From the NCBI RefSeq assembly GCF_923079645.1, contig NZ_CAKLPY010000007.1:21860-85859 (forward strand): DNA of 64,000 nt. Reading direction: 5' to 3'. Below the pieces are notes generated by a model. That model worked only from the letters and a program-made list of their open reading frames with translations, did no database searches and was not told where the DNA came from. Position 1 is the stretch's first letter, and every line of letters starts with the position of its first letter. Below are positions 51,178 to 60,056 of this stretch, in pieces. Source of the stretch: Emticicia aquatica (GTDB taxonomy: Bacteria; Bacteroidota; Bacteroidia; Cytophagales; Spirosomataceae). The translations under genes were made by a program, and so were the position numbers.

Positions 51178-52242
51178 TTGAAAACGATTATTAAAGGAAC
51201 TGGGAGTCATTTGCCCGAACGAGTAATAGAAAACTCCTATTTTTTGGATAGACAATTTATGGATTCAAATGGAGTCGTCAATCCAAAACCTGCTGAAGAA
51301 ATCATTGCAAAATTAGAAGCTATCACTGGTATCAAATCAAGAAGATACATTTCAGAAACGGGCGATTCGGTGCCATTAATGGTTGAAGCATCCAAAAATG
51401 CCATTATTGATGCAAGCATTGACAAAAATCAAATTGATGGAATCATCGTTGCACATAATGCTGGCAATATGCTTGAAGGACAATTAGGCTTTCATACAGT
51501 ACCCAATATGGCAGCTTTGCTCAAAAATAAATTAGAAATAAGCAACCACGAATGCTTTGCATATGACCTGCTATTTGGTTGTCCAGGTTGGTTACAAGGT
51601 ATCATTCAAGCCCATCAGGCCATTCAAATGGGTGATGCAAAAAATGTGCTAGTGGTAGGTATTGAGGTGGCTTCTCGTTTGTTAGACCCGTATGATTTAG
51701 ACTCGATGATTTTGGCAGATGGTTGCGGTGCAGCCGTCATTTCAGCTTCTGAAACTGAAACAACTGGTATTATTTCCTACGCTACTTTTTCTCATGCCCA
51801 AGATGATATTTCTTGCATTTATTTGAGTGGTTCTTACAATAAAGAGTTAAATAACCCAACTTTATTCAAGATGAACGGTAAAGATGTTTATAAATATGCC
51901 ACCGTTTGGGTTCCAAGAGTGATTAAGAAAGCTTTAGATAAAGCAGGTTTAGATGCAGCAGACGTCGATATGTTTTTATTCCACCAAGCAAATGGCAAAA
52001 TGCTGCACGCTTTTGCTAATAATTTGGCACAAATGTACAATATCGAAGGCTTATCTTTTGAAGGGAAAATACCGACAACTATTGAATTTACAGGTAATAC
52101 TTCGGTAGCAACAGTTCCGACAATGCTTGATTTAATTAGAAAAGGAGCTTTGGAAAATTATGAAATTAAAGCAGGAATGAAAGTCGTTTTGGCTTCTGTT
52201 GGAGCTGGAATGCACTGTAATGCAATCGTTTATCAGTTTTAG
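51178..52242 (+). CDS. FabH-like 3-oxoacyl-ACP synthase III family protein (1), TTG start
   Basis: A 354-residue thiolase-fold enzyme. The frame begins at TTG 51178 ((M)KTIIKGTGSHLPERVIEN), giving the normal N-terminus, and no ATG fits. Catalytic Cys lies in YDLLFGCPGWLQGI, His in FLFHQANGKML and Asn in TGNTSVATVP, so the triad is complete. It differs from the second FabH-like protein at 53037, so the two probably use different acyl primers. An Rrf2 regulator gene sits convergently between them. Confidence 0.88.
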   Translation: MKTIIKGTGSHLPERVIENSYFLDRQFMDSNGVVNPKPAEEIIAKLEAITGIKSRRYISETGDSVPLMVEASKNAIIDASIDKNQIDGIIVAHNAGNMLEGQLGFHTVPNMAALLKNKLEISNHECFAYDLLFGCPGWLQGIIQAHQAIQMGDAKNVLVVGIEVASRLLDPYDLDSMILADGCGAAVISASETETTGIISYATFSHAQDDISCIYLSGSYNKELNNPTLFKMNGKDVYKYATVWVPRVIKKALDKAGLDAADVDMFLFHQANGKMLHAFANNLAQMYNIEGLSFEGKIPTTIEFTGNTSVATVPTMLDLIRKGALENYEIKAGMKVVLASVGAGMHCNAIVYQF

Positions 52243-52248
52243 TGCCAA

Positions 52249-52294
52249 TTTTAGCCCGAAGTTTTAAAATTAGACTTAAAACTTCGGGCTAAAA
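52249..52294. terminator. Bidirectional terminator between FabH-like (1) and Rrf2 genes
   Basis: A perfect 19-bp stem from TTTTAGCCCGAAGTTTTAA to its complement at 52276-52294, with an 8-base loop. It is flanked by A/T runs, between convergent stops. Confidence 0.9.
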
Positions 52295-52297
52295 AAT

Positions 52298-52741
52298 TTA
52301 TTTTTCGGTCATTGCTCGCTCTTCTTCCGTTTCCATCAAATCTCTCAAAGTTGTATTTTCATAAACGGCCAAATTTGCATCTCTTACTCGCTCCATAATT
52401 GGTCTAATTTTACAAGTTTTTTCATCAGCACAATCATCGCATTTGCCATAAAAATGTAGCGACACACACAACATTGGAGCAATTGGGCCATCAACGATAC
52501 GCACAATTTTGGCAATCGAAACTTGCTCAGGGGGCATCCTAAGTTGGTAACCTCCGCCTTTACCTTTTTGGCTATGAAGCACGCCATTATTGCGGAGTTC
52601 TAGCAATATAGCTTCTAAAAATTTCTTTGGAATATTTTGCTGTTCAGCAATATCGGCAATCAAAATTGGTTGCTTCGATTCGTATCTTTCTGCAAGAACT
52701 TTTAAAGCCTTTAGGGCATATTTTGCTTTTTTGGAAATCAT
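52298..52741 (-). CDS. Rrf2-family regulator with Cys cluster
   Basis: About 147 residues from the ATG of MISKKAKYALKALKVLAERY, the usual Rrf2 start; an upstream in-frame start would add 13 residues. The winged helix is in IADIAEQQNIPKKFLEAILLELRNNGVLHSQKGKGGGYQLR. Cys residues in CVSLHFYGKCDDCADEKTC are spaced as in Fe-S-binding Rrf2 proteins (IscR, NsrR). It may sense iron-sulfur or redox state. It is divergent from the second FabH-like gene. Confidence 0.9.
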   Translation of the reverse strand: MISKKAKYALKALKVLAERYESKQPILIADIAEQQNIPKKFLEAILLELRNNGVLHSQKGKGGGYQLRMPPEQVSIAKIVRIVDGPIAPMLCVSLHFYGKCDDCADEKTCKIRPIMERVRDANLAVYENTTLRDLMETEEERAMTEK

Positions 52742-52804
52742 TTTGCTTGTATTGACGAAGATTTTCAAGAAAACAGCCAATCAAAAAGCTGCATTCGTAT
52801 TTAG

Positions 52805-52834
52805 CAAAAGTACAATTTTTCATTCATTCTACAA
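52805..52834 (-). promoter_or_regulatory. Promoter of the Rrf2 gene
   Basis: On the minus strand TTG (52834-52832), a 19-bp spacer and TACTTTTG (52812-52805). The start near 52798 would lie downstream of the frame-edge start codon at 52780 by only about 18 bases and fits the start at 52741 better. Confidence 0.45.
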
Positions 52835-53036
52835 TAGTTTTGTTTGAAGGTCATAAAATCTATCATTCGTTATTATTTCAATTCTTTCAAATAAATTTTT
52901 ATTGAAATAAACAACCCACCGCTAAAGTTTATTCAGCCAAATAAATATTTTGTTTTTATCACATTTCTAATATTTTTTTGTACAATCAAATGTTTTTATT
53001 GTAAATTAGCACCATTACACTGAAAACACAAATAAT

Positions 53037-54092
53037 ATGCTACATTCAAAAATTGCGGGAATTGGTTACTATGTTCCTGAAAAAGTAGTTACAAATCATG
53101 ATTTGATGAAAGTCATGGATACGACCGACGAATGGATTCAGGAACGTTCGGGCATTAAAGAAAGACGTTACGGAAAAAAAGGCATTGAAACGCCAACAAC
53201 AATGGCAGCGGAAGCAGCAAAAATTGCCTGTAAGAGAGCCGAAATTTTGCCTGAAGATATTGATTTTATTGTTTTTGCTACACTTAGCCCAGACTATTAT
53301 TTCCCTGGATGTGGGGTACTTTTGCAGCGAGAATTGGGTATTTCGCACAAAGAAATGGGAGCTTTAGATATTAGGAATCAATGTTCGGGCTTTATCTACT
53401 CTCTTTCGGTGGCTGATCAGTTTATTAAATCAGGTATGTACAAAAATATCTTAGTGGTTGGCTCAGAAATGCACTCAATGGGCTTAGATTTTACTACTCG
53501 TGGCCGTAATGTTGCTGTCCTTTTTGGTGATGGTGCAGGAGCAGTAATTTTACAACCAACCAAAGAAGATAACAAAGGAATTTTGACAACTCATTTGCAC
53601 TCTGATGGTACTTATGCCGAAGAATTAGCGTTGATTAGTCCAGGTAGTCATGGTGGTTATCATTTGGGAGCAGAGCAATTTGGTTTTCCTGATACTGAAT
53701 ACGGTGAAATCTTTGTGTACGAAAACCTTCTCGAAAACAAAACTTACTATCCAAACATGAACGGGCAATTGGTTTTCAAGACAGCAGTTACGAAGTTTCC
53801 TGAAGTAATCATGGAAGCACTCAACAAAACAGGCTTAACGGTTGCTGATATTGATATGTTAGTACCGCACCAAGCCAACCTCCGCATTGCTCAATTTGTG
53901 CAGAGAGCATTGAAATTACCAGATGAAAAAGTATTTAATAATATCATGAAATATGGAAATACGACAGCGGCTTCAATTCCGATTGCACTTTGTGAAGCGT
54001 GGGAAGCGGGAAAAATCAAAGAAGGAGACCTTGTTTGTTTGGCTGCTTTCGGAAGCGGTTTTACTTGGGGTTCGGCATTGATTCGTTGGTAA
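53037..54092 (+). CDS. FabH-like 3-oxoacyl-ACP synthase III family protein (2)
   Basis: A 351-residue thiolase-fold enzyme starting at ATG (MLHSKIAGIGYYVPEKVVTNHDL). Motifs: DTTDEWIQERSGIKERRY, catalytic Cys in DIRNQCSGFIYSL, His in VPHQANLRIAQF, Asn in YGNTTAASIPIAL, and a C-terminal AAFGSGFTWGSALIRW. It is closer to housekeeping FabH than the protein at 51178 is, but a specialised acyl-starter role is possible. It would start fatty-acid or polyketide-type chains from acyl-CoA and malonyl-ACP. TTTG (52977) and TAAATTAG (53002) may be its promoter. Confidence 0.9.
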   Translation: MLHSKIAGIGYYVPEKVVTNHDLMKVMDTTDEWIQERSGIKERRYGKKGIETPTTMAAEAAKIACKRAEILPEDIDFIVFATLSPDYYFPGCGVLLQRELGISHKEMGALDIRNQCSGFIYSLSVADQFIKSGMYKNILVVGSEMHSMGLDFTTRGRNVAVLFGDGAGAVILQPTKEDNKGILTTHLHSDGTYAEELALISPGSHGGYHLGAEQFGFPDTEYGEIFVYENLLENKTYYPNMNGQLVFKTAVTKFPEVIMEALNKTGLTVADIDMLVPHQANLRIAQFVQRALKLPDEKVFNNIMKYGNTTAASIPIALCEAWEAGKIKEGDLVCLAAFGSGFTWGSALIRW

Positions 54093-54101
54093 TTTTTCTT
54101 T

Positions 54102-54136
54102 GAAGAAAGGCTGATATTATTACTCAGCCTTTCTTC
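54102..54136. terminator. Bidirectional terminator after FabH-like (2)
   Basis: A perfect 13-bp stem (GAAGAAAGGCTGA / TCAGCCTTTCTTC) with a 9-base loop, between convergent stops. Confidence 0.8.
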
Positions 54137-54146
54137 TGAAAAACTC

Positions 54147-54884
54147 TTATTTTATTATATCAAATAAATCGGTTTTTACCTCTGCTTCTTGCAAATTCAT
54201 TCCTGTTTTTAGGTTTTCAACAGTTATTGTCATAGGCCCTAATTTATGACTCGTTGCAATATTTGCCCCTGTTTTAGTTTTTGTCCAATTATCCCACGTT
54301 GCTTCTATTCCACCAATTGGAAGAATTTTTACCCATAATTTATAAGACTTTGGCACGCCTGATTTATCTAAAAACCATAAATAAGAATCTCCTGGAGTAA
54401 CTCCACCCGAAGCATAACTCACTAAAAGAGCTTCTTCATTGTTATCCGTTTTAACAATTTTTCTGGTTACACCTTCATCAAAAACTTTATACGGAGCAAT
54501 CAACCAAAAGGAATCATTACAAAAAATCGCCCAAGCTTTCCCTCGTAAAACATCTAACTGAGCATCAGTAATTTCTTTTCCTTCGCTAAATGCTTTTCCT
54601 TTGTTCCATTCTTTTAAGTTTAAAAAAACATCATTTTTGTCCCACTTAACTTGCACCATTTCATTTTTTTTATCCCAAACAATATGATGCACTCCTTTAT
54701 GCGTCCACGAAATTACGCTGGTGCTATCCCATGCTGACTTGTTCAATGCGACTTGCATTTTTTGAGCCATTAAATCTGCTTTCTCAGGATTTCCGCCTGT
54801 TGGTAATTTTTCATTGAAGATAAAATATGCTACTACGAACAAAACCAAGATTACTATTGCAAAATAAAGAACTATCTTTTTCAT
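54147..54884 (-). CDS. Hypothetical membrane-anchored protein
   Basis: A 245-residue protein with one N-terminal membrane anchor (MKKIVLYFAIVILVLFVVAYFIF) and a large extracytoplasmic part with many Trp (WTHKGVHHIVWDKKNEMVQVKW, SYLWFLDKSGVPKSYKLWVK). It looks like a conserved Bacteroidetes protein of unknown function. It lies 47 bp downstream of the BNR-repeat gene on the same strand and may be co-transcribed. Confidence 0.7.
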   Translation of the reverse strand: MKKIVLYFAIVILVLFVVAYFIFNEKLPTGGNPEKADLMAQKMQVALNKSAWDSTSVISWTHKGVHHIVWDKKNEMVQVKWDKNDVFLNLKEWNKGKAFSEGKEITDAQLDVLRGKAWAIFCNDSFWLIAPYKVFDEGVTRKIVKTDNNEEALLVSYASGGVTPGDSYLWFLDKSGVPKSYKLWVKILPIGGIEATWDNWTKTKTGANIATSHKLGPMTITVENLKTGMNLQEAEVKTDLFDIIK

Positions 54885-54931
54885 TTTTATATCAATTCAG
54901 TTGAATAATGACAAAGATATTCAGATTTTCA

Positions 54932-57394
54932 CTAATAACAACCATTGACATTGGCGATGAAAGTTGAACCGTTAGCTGCTTTAAAGCCTGTGCTTCCATC
55001 AGCATTGGGCGAAAGTGTGATTTTATCCCTAACTCTTAGCATGTTTGTTCCTCCATTTGCTATTTTATTTTTGGCATTTACTTCTGTGGCTGTTGTCAAT
55101 ACATCTTGTCCATTAAGCACATCATTGGTAGGCGAAACCAATGATAGATAACCATTTTGGCAAGGAAGGAGATTTGTTGTAAAAATACCTCGTCCGTGAG
55201 TAGCTACAACTATTTTTTTATCGGCTTCTCGGTAAATAAGCATGTCGCATCTTACATTGGCTAAATTAGCATTAGTTGGCGTCCAGTTTGGATTGATTGC
55301 ATTAAAATCATTGGATGTCCAAACTCCTAATTCAGTAGCTAGAAAAACCTGATTTTTATCCAATGGATTAAAAATTCCATATCGTACAGGTATATTCGGT
55401 AAACCATAGCTATTTTCGTCTTTGCTTATCCAATAAGCACCTTGTGTTGAAGTGTACCAAACCGATTTTGTATCATAATTTGATAATGTTACTAATAATT
55501 CATTATCAGATGAACCAAAATCAATAGAAGAAACTTCTCCAGATGAAGTAAAACCATTGGCAGGTAGATTTATACGAGTAATGGTAGGCGAACTTCCTCG
55601 AAAATCAGTAATTTTATAAATTCCGCCAGAAGAAGTCCCAACAAAAATCGTATTTGGTAATAACCCTACTTTTATAAACGAAACACTCATTGCCTGTGCA
55701 ATTGTTACAGTTTGTACTACATTATTTGAACCAACTTCAGTAACAACGTAAAAACTAGTACTATTACTCCCATAATTTTTGTAAGTATAAAGTATGTTAT
55801 TTTGCGAATCATAGTCGGCTGGATTTAAAAAAACTCCAGAATTACTATCTCCAATTATTGCTTTTTGATACACACCATTTCTATTTAAGAGATAATAATT
55901 ATTATATATATACGACGAAATCTGAACATTTGCATCGTCTTTGTCAATAAAACACTGAACTCCATCACCACCAGTAGCGACACTTGCTTGTTGAGATATA
56001 TCAACCTTTAATGTCCCATTATCTTGCGTTCCACCCAAAATGTAGTTATCATTGGCAATATTTTTTATAGCAACGGTATAAAATTGAGTCACACTGTAAC
56101 CATTATTTCGTGCTGATGCAGTAACACTGTGTGCATGAATATTTGGGTCGCCATAATTAGGTGAATAATATATGCCTCCGTCGTTTCCCATGATTACTTC
56201 ATTGCTATTATTGGGTTTAAATTCTACAGCATGATGATCGGTGTGAATACCTATATTTCCCGAAACCCATGTTTGTCCCCCATCTGTTGACCTGCTATGT
56301 TCAGCACCACCTATTATGACAAGATTTGCATTGATAGGGCTTATTTTAATAATTAAATCATACCAGCCCTGATTACTCGTTATTTCGTTTGTAGAACCAT
56401 TCCATGTAGGAATTGTCAAATCAGTCCACGTAATACCAGCATTTGTACTTTTCTTAAACCATGCAAAATTATTAGTATTATTAATGCTGGTTGCATAAAT
56501 AACTTGATTTGAACCAACTAGATTATTTGACAATGCAATTTCGGTTCTATTTCCAGTTGTTGCAGGGGGAGTTATATTCGTCCAGGATGTACCATCATTA
56601 CTGACATTATTAGTTTTATAGATTTTAGATGGATTAGTGGCAGCGTATATAACACCGTCGGCAGCGATTTCAATGTCTGTGATTGTTTGACTCCCAATGG
56701 TTGTTGCTAGTGACCAAGTAAGTCCTCCATCATTAGAAATCATCAAACCTTGTTTCGTGCCAGCAAACACCTGCCCTTGTGTATTTACCTGAATTTTTTG
56801 GATATAACTAAATGTCGTATTTGTACTCGGAATTGTAGAAGCGAGCCTACTCCATGTGACTCCACCATTGGTTGTTTTCCAAATTCCTCCACCTCTTACG
56901 GCGTCTAAATTGTTCCAACCTTCACCAGTTCCAACATAAAAAACTTGTGAATTTTGTGGAGATGCTGCAATACAAGAAATAGCAATATTATCCCAAAAAT
57001 CATCAACTTTATTCCAAACAGCATTCGCATCAGTAATATCATTATTGTACCATAAGCCACCAGCAGCACCTCCAGCCCAAACTTTTTTATATTGCACATC
57101 ATTTGGGTCAAACATCAATGCACGCGTGCGACCGCCAATACCACGAGGACCTTTTTCAGACCAATTAATAAATGGAATTGCTGCATTAGCACTTGCATTT
57201 TTAATTTGATTTATTCGTTGAATTGTATAGTTTCTAGCTTTTTCTAGTTCTGGAAATGGGATAATTCCTGAAATAGTACTTTTTATCTTTTCAAAGTCAG
57301 CCCTTACTCTTTCGCTAGGGTGGTCTTGTGCAATGCTTTTAATAGTTAGCAAAATCCCAAAAAGTAGTCCAATACTAAAACGCAAATTTTTCAT
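54932..57394 (-). CDS. Secreted BNR/VPS10-like beta-propeller protein with GCX C-terminus
   Basis: An 820-residue protein with signal peptide ending TIKSIAQ. Several BNR-type Asp-box repeats are visible (KTTNGGVTWSRLAS, ISNDGGLTWSLAT, STNAGITWTDLT, RSTDGGQTWVSG), as in sialidase-like and VPS10 propellers. No catalytic sialidase Arg triad was recognised, so binding or a glycosidase role is open. The C-terminal ~65 residues (KITLSPNADGSTGFKAANGSTFIANVNGCY) resemble the GCX_COOH domain, ending in Gly-Cys-Tyr. A tail-fiber-like gene lies 14 bp upstream on the same strand. Confidence 0.82.
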   Translation of the reverse strand: MKNLRFSIGLLFGILLTIKSIAQDHPSERVRADFEKIKSTISGIIPFPELEKARNYTIQRINQIKNASANAAIPFINWSEKGPRGIGGRTRALMFDPNDVQYKKVWAGGAAGGLWYNNDITDANAVWNKVDDFWDNIAISCIAASPQNSQVFYVGTGEGWNNLDAVRGGGIWKTTNGGVTWSRLASTIPSTNTTFSYIQKIQVNTQGQVFAGTKQGLMISNDGGLTWSLATTIGSQTITDIEIAADGVIYAATNPSKIYKTNNVSNDGTSWTNITPPATTGNRTEIALSNNLVGSNQVIYATSINNTNNFAWFKKSTNAGITWTDLTIPTWNGSTNEITSNQGWYDLIIKISPINANLVIIGGAEHSRSTDGGQTWVSGNIGIHTDHHAVEFKPNNSNEVIMGNDGGIYYSPNYGDPNIHAHSVTASARNNGYSVTQFYTVAIKNIANDNYILGGTQDNGTLKVDISQQASVATGGDGVQCFIDKDDANVQISSYIYNNYYLLNRNGVYQKAIIGDSNSGVFLNPADYDSQNNILYTYKNYGSNSTSFYVVTEVGSNNVVQTVTIAQAMSVSFIKVGLLPNTIFVGTSSGGIYKITDFRGSSPTITRINLPANGFTSSGEVSSIDFGSSDNELLVTLSNYDTKSVWYTSTQGAYWISKDENSYGLPNIPVRYGIFNPLDKNQVFLATELGVWTSNDFNAINPNWTPTNANLANVRCDMLIYREADKKIVVATHGRGIFTTNLLPCQNGYLSLVSPTNDVLNGQDVLTTATEVNAKNKIANGGTNMLRVRDKITLSPNADGSTGFKAANGSTFIANVNGCY

Positions 57395-57408
57395 GTGATA
57401 CTGATAGC

Positions 57409-58437
57409 TTATTTTTGTTTGAGTGTGTCTATTTCTTTTTGTTGCTCGATAATATAAAGTGTTAATTCTTCAATTTTTTGCATCATTTTAGTCATCAAAA
57501 GAGAAACCTGTCCACCATTTTCTTGAATTTCTTTTGCCGAAGGAATATCTGGTAAATGTTTATTCTGAGCAATAAACGTCTTTACTTCGCTCAAAGGTCT
57601 AAGTTTAAAACTATCTTCAAAAACATAATCAGCCCAGTTTGATTCGATAACTACCTCTTTGGCTCGAATACTTCCATTGACAGATAATTTATACCCATCA
57701 GTCGTGAAAGTACCGATAGCGACTTCACCAGTATTATTTTTTACCACAAAATGCGTATTCCCACTTGTTGTAAGAGTCGGTTGCTGGAATATTCTGAAAT
57801 CATTGTTGTAATTGTCTAAAGACCAAACAGGTGTTATGGCTGGATCACTTCCTGCTTGGTTGCTCAATGTTAGTCGTTTTCGGGTCATTAGCTCGCCCAC
57901 CACATCTAATTTTGTGAGAGGCGTAGCAGTACCAACACCAACATTTCCTGCATAATAATTATATATACCATTATTCCCACCCACCTGAATGCCTAAGTTT
58001 TTAGGAGCAAAAAGCATGGTAGGGCTTGTTGAAGCGTTAATAATTAAAGCTCCAGAAGTCGTGTTTTTATTCAAAGAACCATAATTACTGCCCACATCAA
58101 ATAAACCCAAATCGCCTTCCACACTCAATTTGTAATTGGGTGTAGCAATACCAATTCCAACATTTCCTGTATTTGTGCTATATTGATTATTACCATCAAT
58201 TTGCCACGTGCCGTAAGTATTTGCTATATTTTGCCAAGTTGTTCCATCCCAATATTTCATTACATTGAGTAAATTATCAAAAACCATAGTACCTTTAGAT
58301 TGACCCAAAAGAGCATCAATTTGACTCGTACTCATCTGCGGTAAAATAATACCTTGTGGTGAGATTGTACTATTTTGTGCATAAATTTTATAAGTTAATA
58401 TTTGAACTAAAAAGCAGAATAAAACTATTTTTCTCAT
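57409..58437 (-). CDS. Tail-fiber-like surface protein
   Basis: A 342-residue protein with signal peptide MRKIVLFCFLVQILTYKIYAQ. Residues ~22-75 form a module (SPQGIILPQMSTSQIDAL, KYWDGTTWQNIA) shared with the gene at 59062. Repeats such as GNVGIGIATPNYKLSVEGDL and GNVGVGTATPLTKLDVVGEL follow, then a C-terminal SEVKTFIAQNKHLPDIPSAKEI segment and a coiled coil (KMMQKIEELTLYIIEQQKEIDTL). This architecture is common in Cytophagales secreted proteins of unknown role, perhaps trimeric. It starts a run with the BNR gene 14 bp later. Confidence 0.82.
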   Translation of the reverse strand: MRKIVLFCFLVQILTYKIYAQNSTISPQGIILPQMSTSQIDALLGQSKGTMVFDNLLNVMKYWDGTTWQNIANTYGTWQIDGNNQYSTNTGNVGIGIATPNYKLSVEGDLGLFDVGSNYGSLNKNTTSGALIINASTSPTMLFAPKNLGIQVGGNNGIYNYYAGNVGVGTATPLTKLDVVGELMTRKRLTLSNQAGSDPAITPVWSLDNYNNDFRIFQQPTLTTSGNTHFVVKNNTGEVAIGTFTTDGYKLSVNGSIRAKEVVIESNWADYVFEDSFKLRPLSEVKTFIAQNKHLPDIPSAKEIQENGGQVSLLMTKMMQKIEELTLYIIEQQKEIDTLKQK

Positions 58438-58598
58438 CTTGATTTTTGTTTTTTATTTAAAATCCAATGTTTTTAATCGCTGTATTTTTAATCTTACCAG
58501 CAATATTACTTACCATATCATAACCAAAAGTTGACATATTTTTACTTAGAATAAAAACATAAATCATTGATAATAAGCAGAATACACACAATTCCAAC

Positions 58599-58973
58599 TC
58601 AAACCAATTGATTATTGTTTTTCATAAAAAGCTTAGATTTTCGTCTCGAAATTCCGACACTTTGACCATTGGTCAATCTAAATTCTTTTAAAACTTTCCT
58701 AAAGTCGTAATCCTCAACATAACCAACATTTACAACTTGGCTTCGATTAGCTCTGATAAATGTTTGGGTGTCCTTTAAGACATTTTCAAAGACTGAAAGT
58801 GTGCGTGACGAAAGAATTTTCAATCCAGTATTTAAGTGAATCATTGTATAATTCGTTTCACTTTCTAGCAAAACCATATCTGTAGTTTTGATATTAGTTA
58901 ATTTGCCTTTATACCTTATTTTTATGATGCCTTGAGCAACATTTCGGCGTTGTGCTTCTAAAAAGTTATCCAT
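58599..58973 (-). CDS. LytTR-family DNA-binding regulator without receiver
   Basis: A 124-residue single-domain protein. LytTR motifs are TTDMVLLESETNYTMIHLNTG, LSSRTLSVFENVL, FIRANRSQVVNVGYV and the C-terminal GQSVGISRRKSKLF. No receiver domain, so it is not a full response regulator by itself. It lies between the glycine-rich gene and the tail-fiber-like gene, both with the same surface module, so it may regulate them. Confidence 0.9.
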   Translation of the reverse strand: MDNFLEAQRRNVAQGIIKIRYKGKLTNIKTTDMVLLESETNYTMIHLNTGLKILSSRTLSVFENVLKDTQTFIRANRSQVVNVGYVEDYDFRKVLKEFRLTNGQSVGISRRKSKLFMKNNNQLV

Positions 58974-59061
58974 ATTTACATTTGGCTATTTTTCAAAAAT
59001 CTTTTTTTATACGTTATTTTCAAAGTCAATTTATTACCGCTAATCACTATACGTAAATATT

Positions 59062-59916
59062 TCAGAAATGTACAATAATCACACCGAATCCACCATAACC
59101 ACCACCTAAATAAGCACAAGCTCCACCACCGCCAGGTACAAAACCATTTTTCCTAGATTCGGATTTTCCAACATACGCTCCTGATGGGACTTCAAATTCA
59201 ATTGTACTGCTCTTTCCACCATTTTTAAAACTTGGATATGTTCCTCCTCCCACTCCGCTTTGAACAATTTTTCGCCAAACAGAACTGCTAACGCTCTGAA
59301 AATTGAAAACTGCACTTCCACCATGTTCGCCTGGCACACTAGCTTCTAATCCATTTGTGTAAAACAACCATGCTCCACTTCCTCCTTCACTTTGACTAGC
59401 GTTATATGCAAATGCATCAATTCCTCCACCGATTCGACCAAAATAACTACCTCTATTTTCTCCTCTTACAAAATTGATAGTCATTTCATCGTTTGGTGTT
59501 ACGGCAAACCCATATCTGGAATATTCACCCCCACCACCGCCTTCACACGAAACATTAGCACCAGCCGTTGTAATAGACTGACCATCTCCACCTGCACCCC
59601 ACAGTTCTACTTTAATGTACGTCACACCAGCTGGGACTGTCCACGTTCCATTCTCTGTAAAAGTTAAATGGTTTTTAAAATCCGATGTAGCCACTTGCGA
59701 TGCCGCCAGATAATTCCAAGTATTACCATCATGTAGAGCCAATTTCTTTTCATCACTATTAAAAATGATATTTCCCGCCTGTTGCGGTGGTAAAGTATTT
59801 TGTTCAATAGTTGATAAACGAGGCAGTGTTAAACTTTTAGGGCTTAGTTCAGAAGCAATTTGGCTGAAAACCTTGTTTGTGAGAATTAAGAAAAAGACGA
59901 ACCAGTATTTTTTCAT
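59062..59916 (-). CDS. Secreted glycine-rich protein sharing the surface module
   Basis: A 284-residue protein with signal peptide ending KVFSQ. Residues ~20-70 (SPKSLTLPRLSTIEQNTL, ALHDGNTWNYLA) match the N-terminal module of the protein at 57409. Residues ~85-284 form a glycine-rich domain (NGTWTVPAGVTYIKVELWGAGGDG ... GGGGACAYLGGGYGGFGVIIVHF), like glycine-rich domains of phage tail and surface proteins. Structural or adhesive role inferred. Confidence 0.78.
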   Translation of the reverse strand: MKKYWFVFFLILTNKVFSQIASELSPKSLTLPRLSTIEQNTLPPQQAGNIIFNSDEKKLALHDGNTWNYLAASQVATSDFKNHLTFTENGTWTVPAGVTYIKVELWGAGGDGQSITTAGANVSCEGGGGGEYSRYGFAVTPNDEMTINFVRGENRGSYFGRIGGGIDAFAYNASQSEGGSGAWLFYTNGLEASVPGEHGGSAVFNFQSVSSSVWRKIVQSGVGGGTYPSFKNGGKSSTIEFEVPSGAYVGKSESRKNGFVPGGGGACAYLGGGYGGFGVIIVHF

Positions 59917-60056
59917 TTACATCAAATTTATTTGACACAAAATTGCTCATCTATTCGATATTCATCAATACCATGATTTGGGGAGGAAAATACATTTTGA
60001 GGTATTAAAACAAAACGAAATGCAAGTCAATAACCCTTTTGGGTTATATCAAACAT

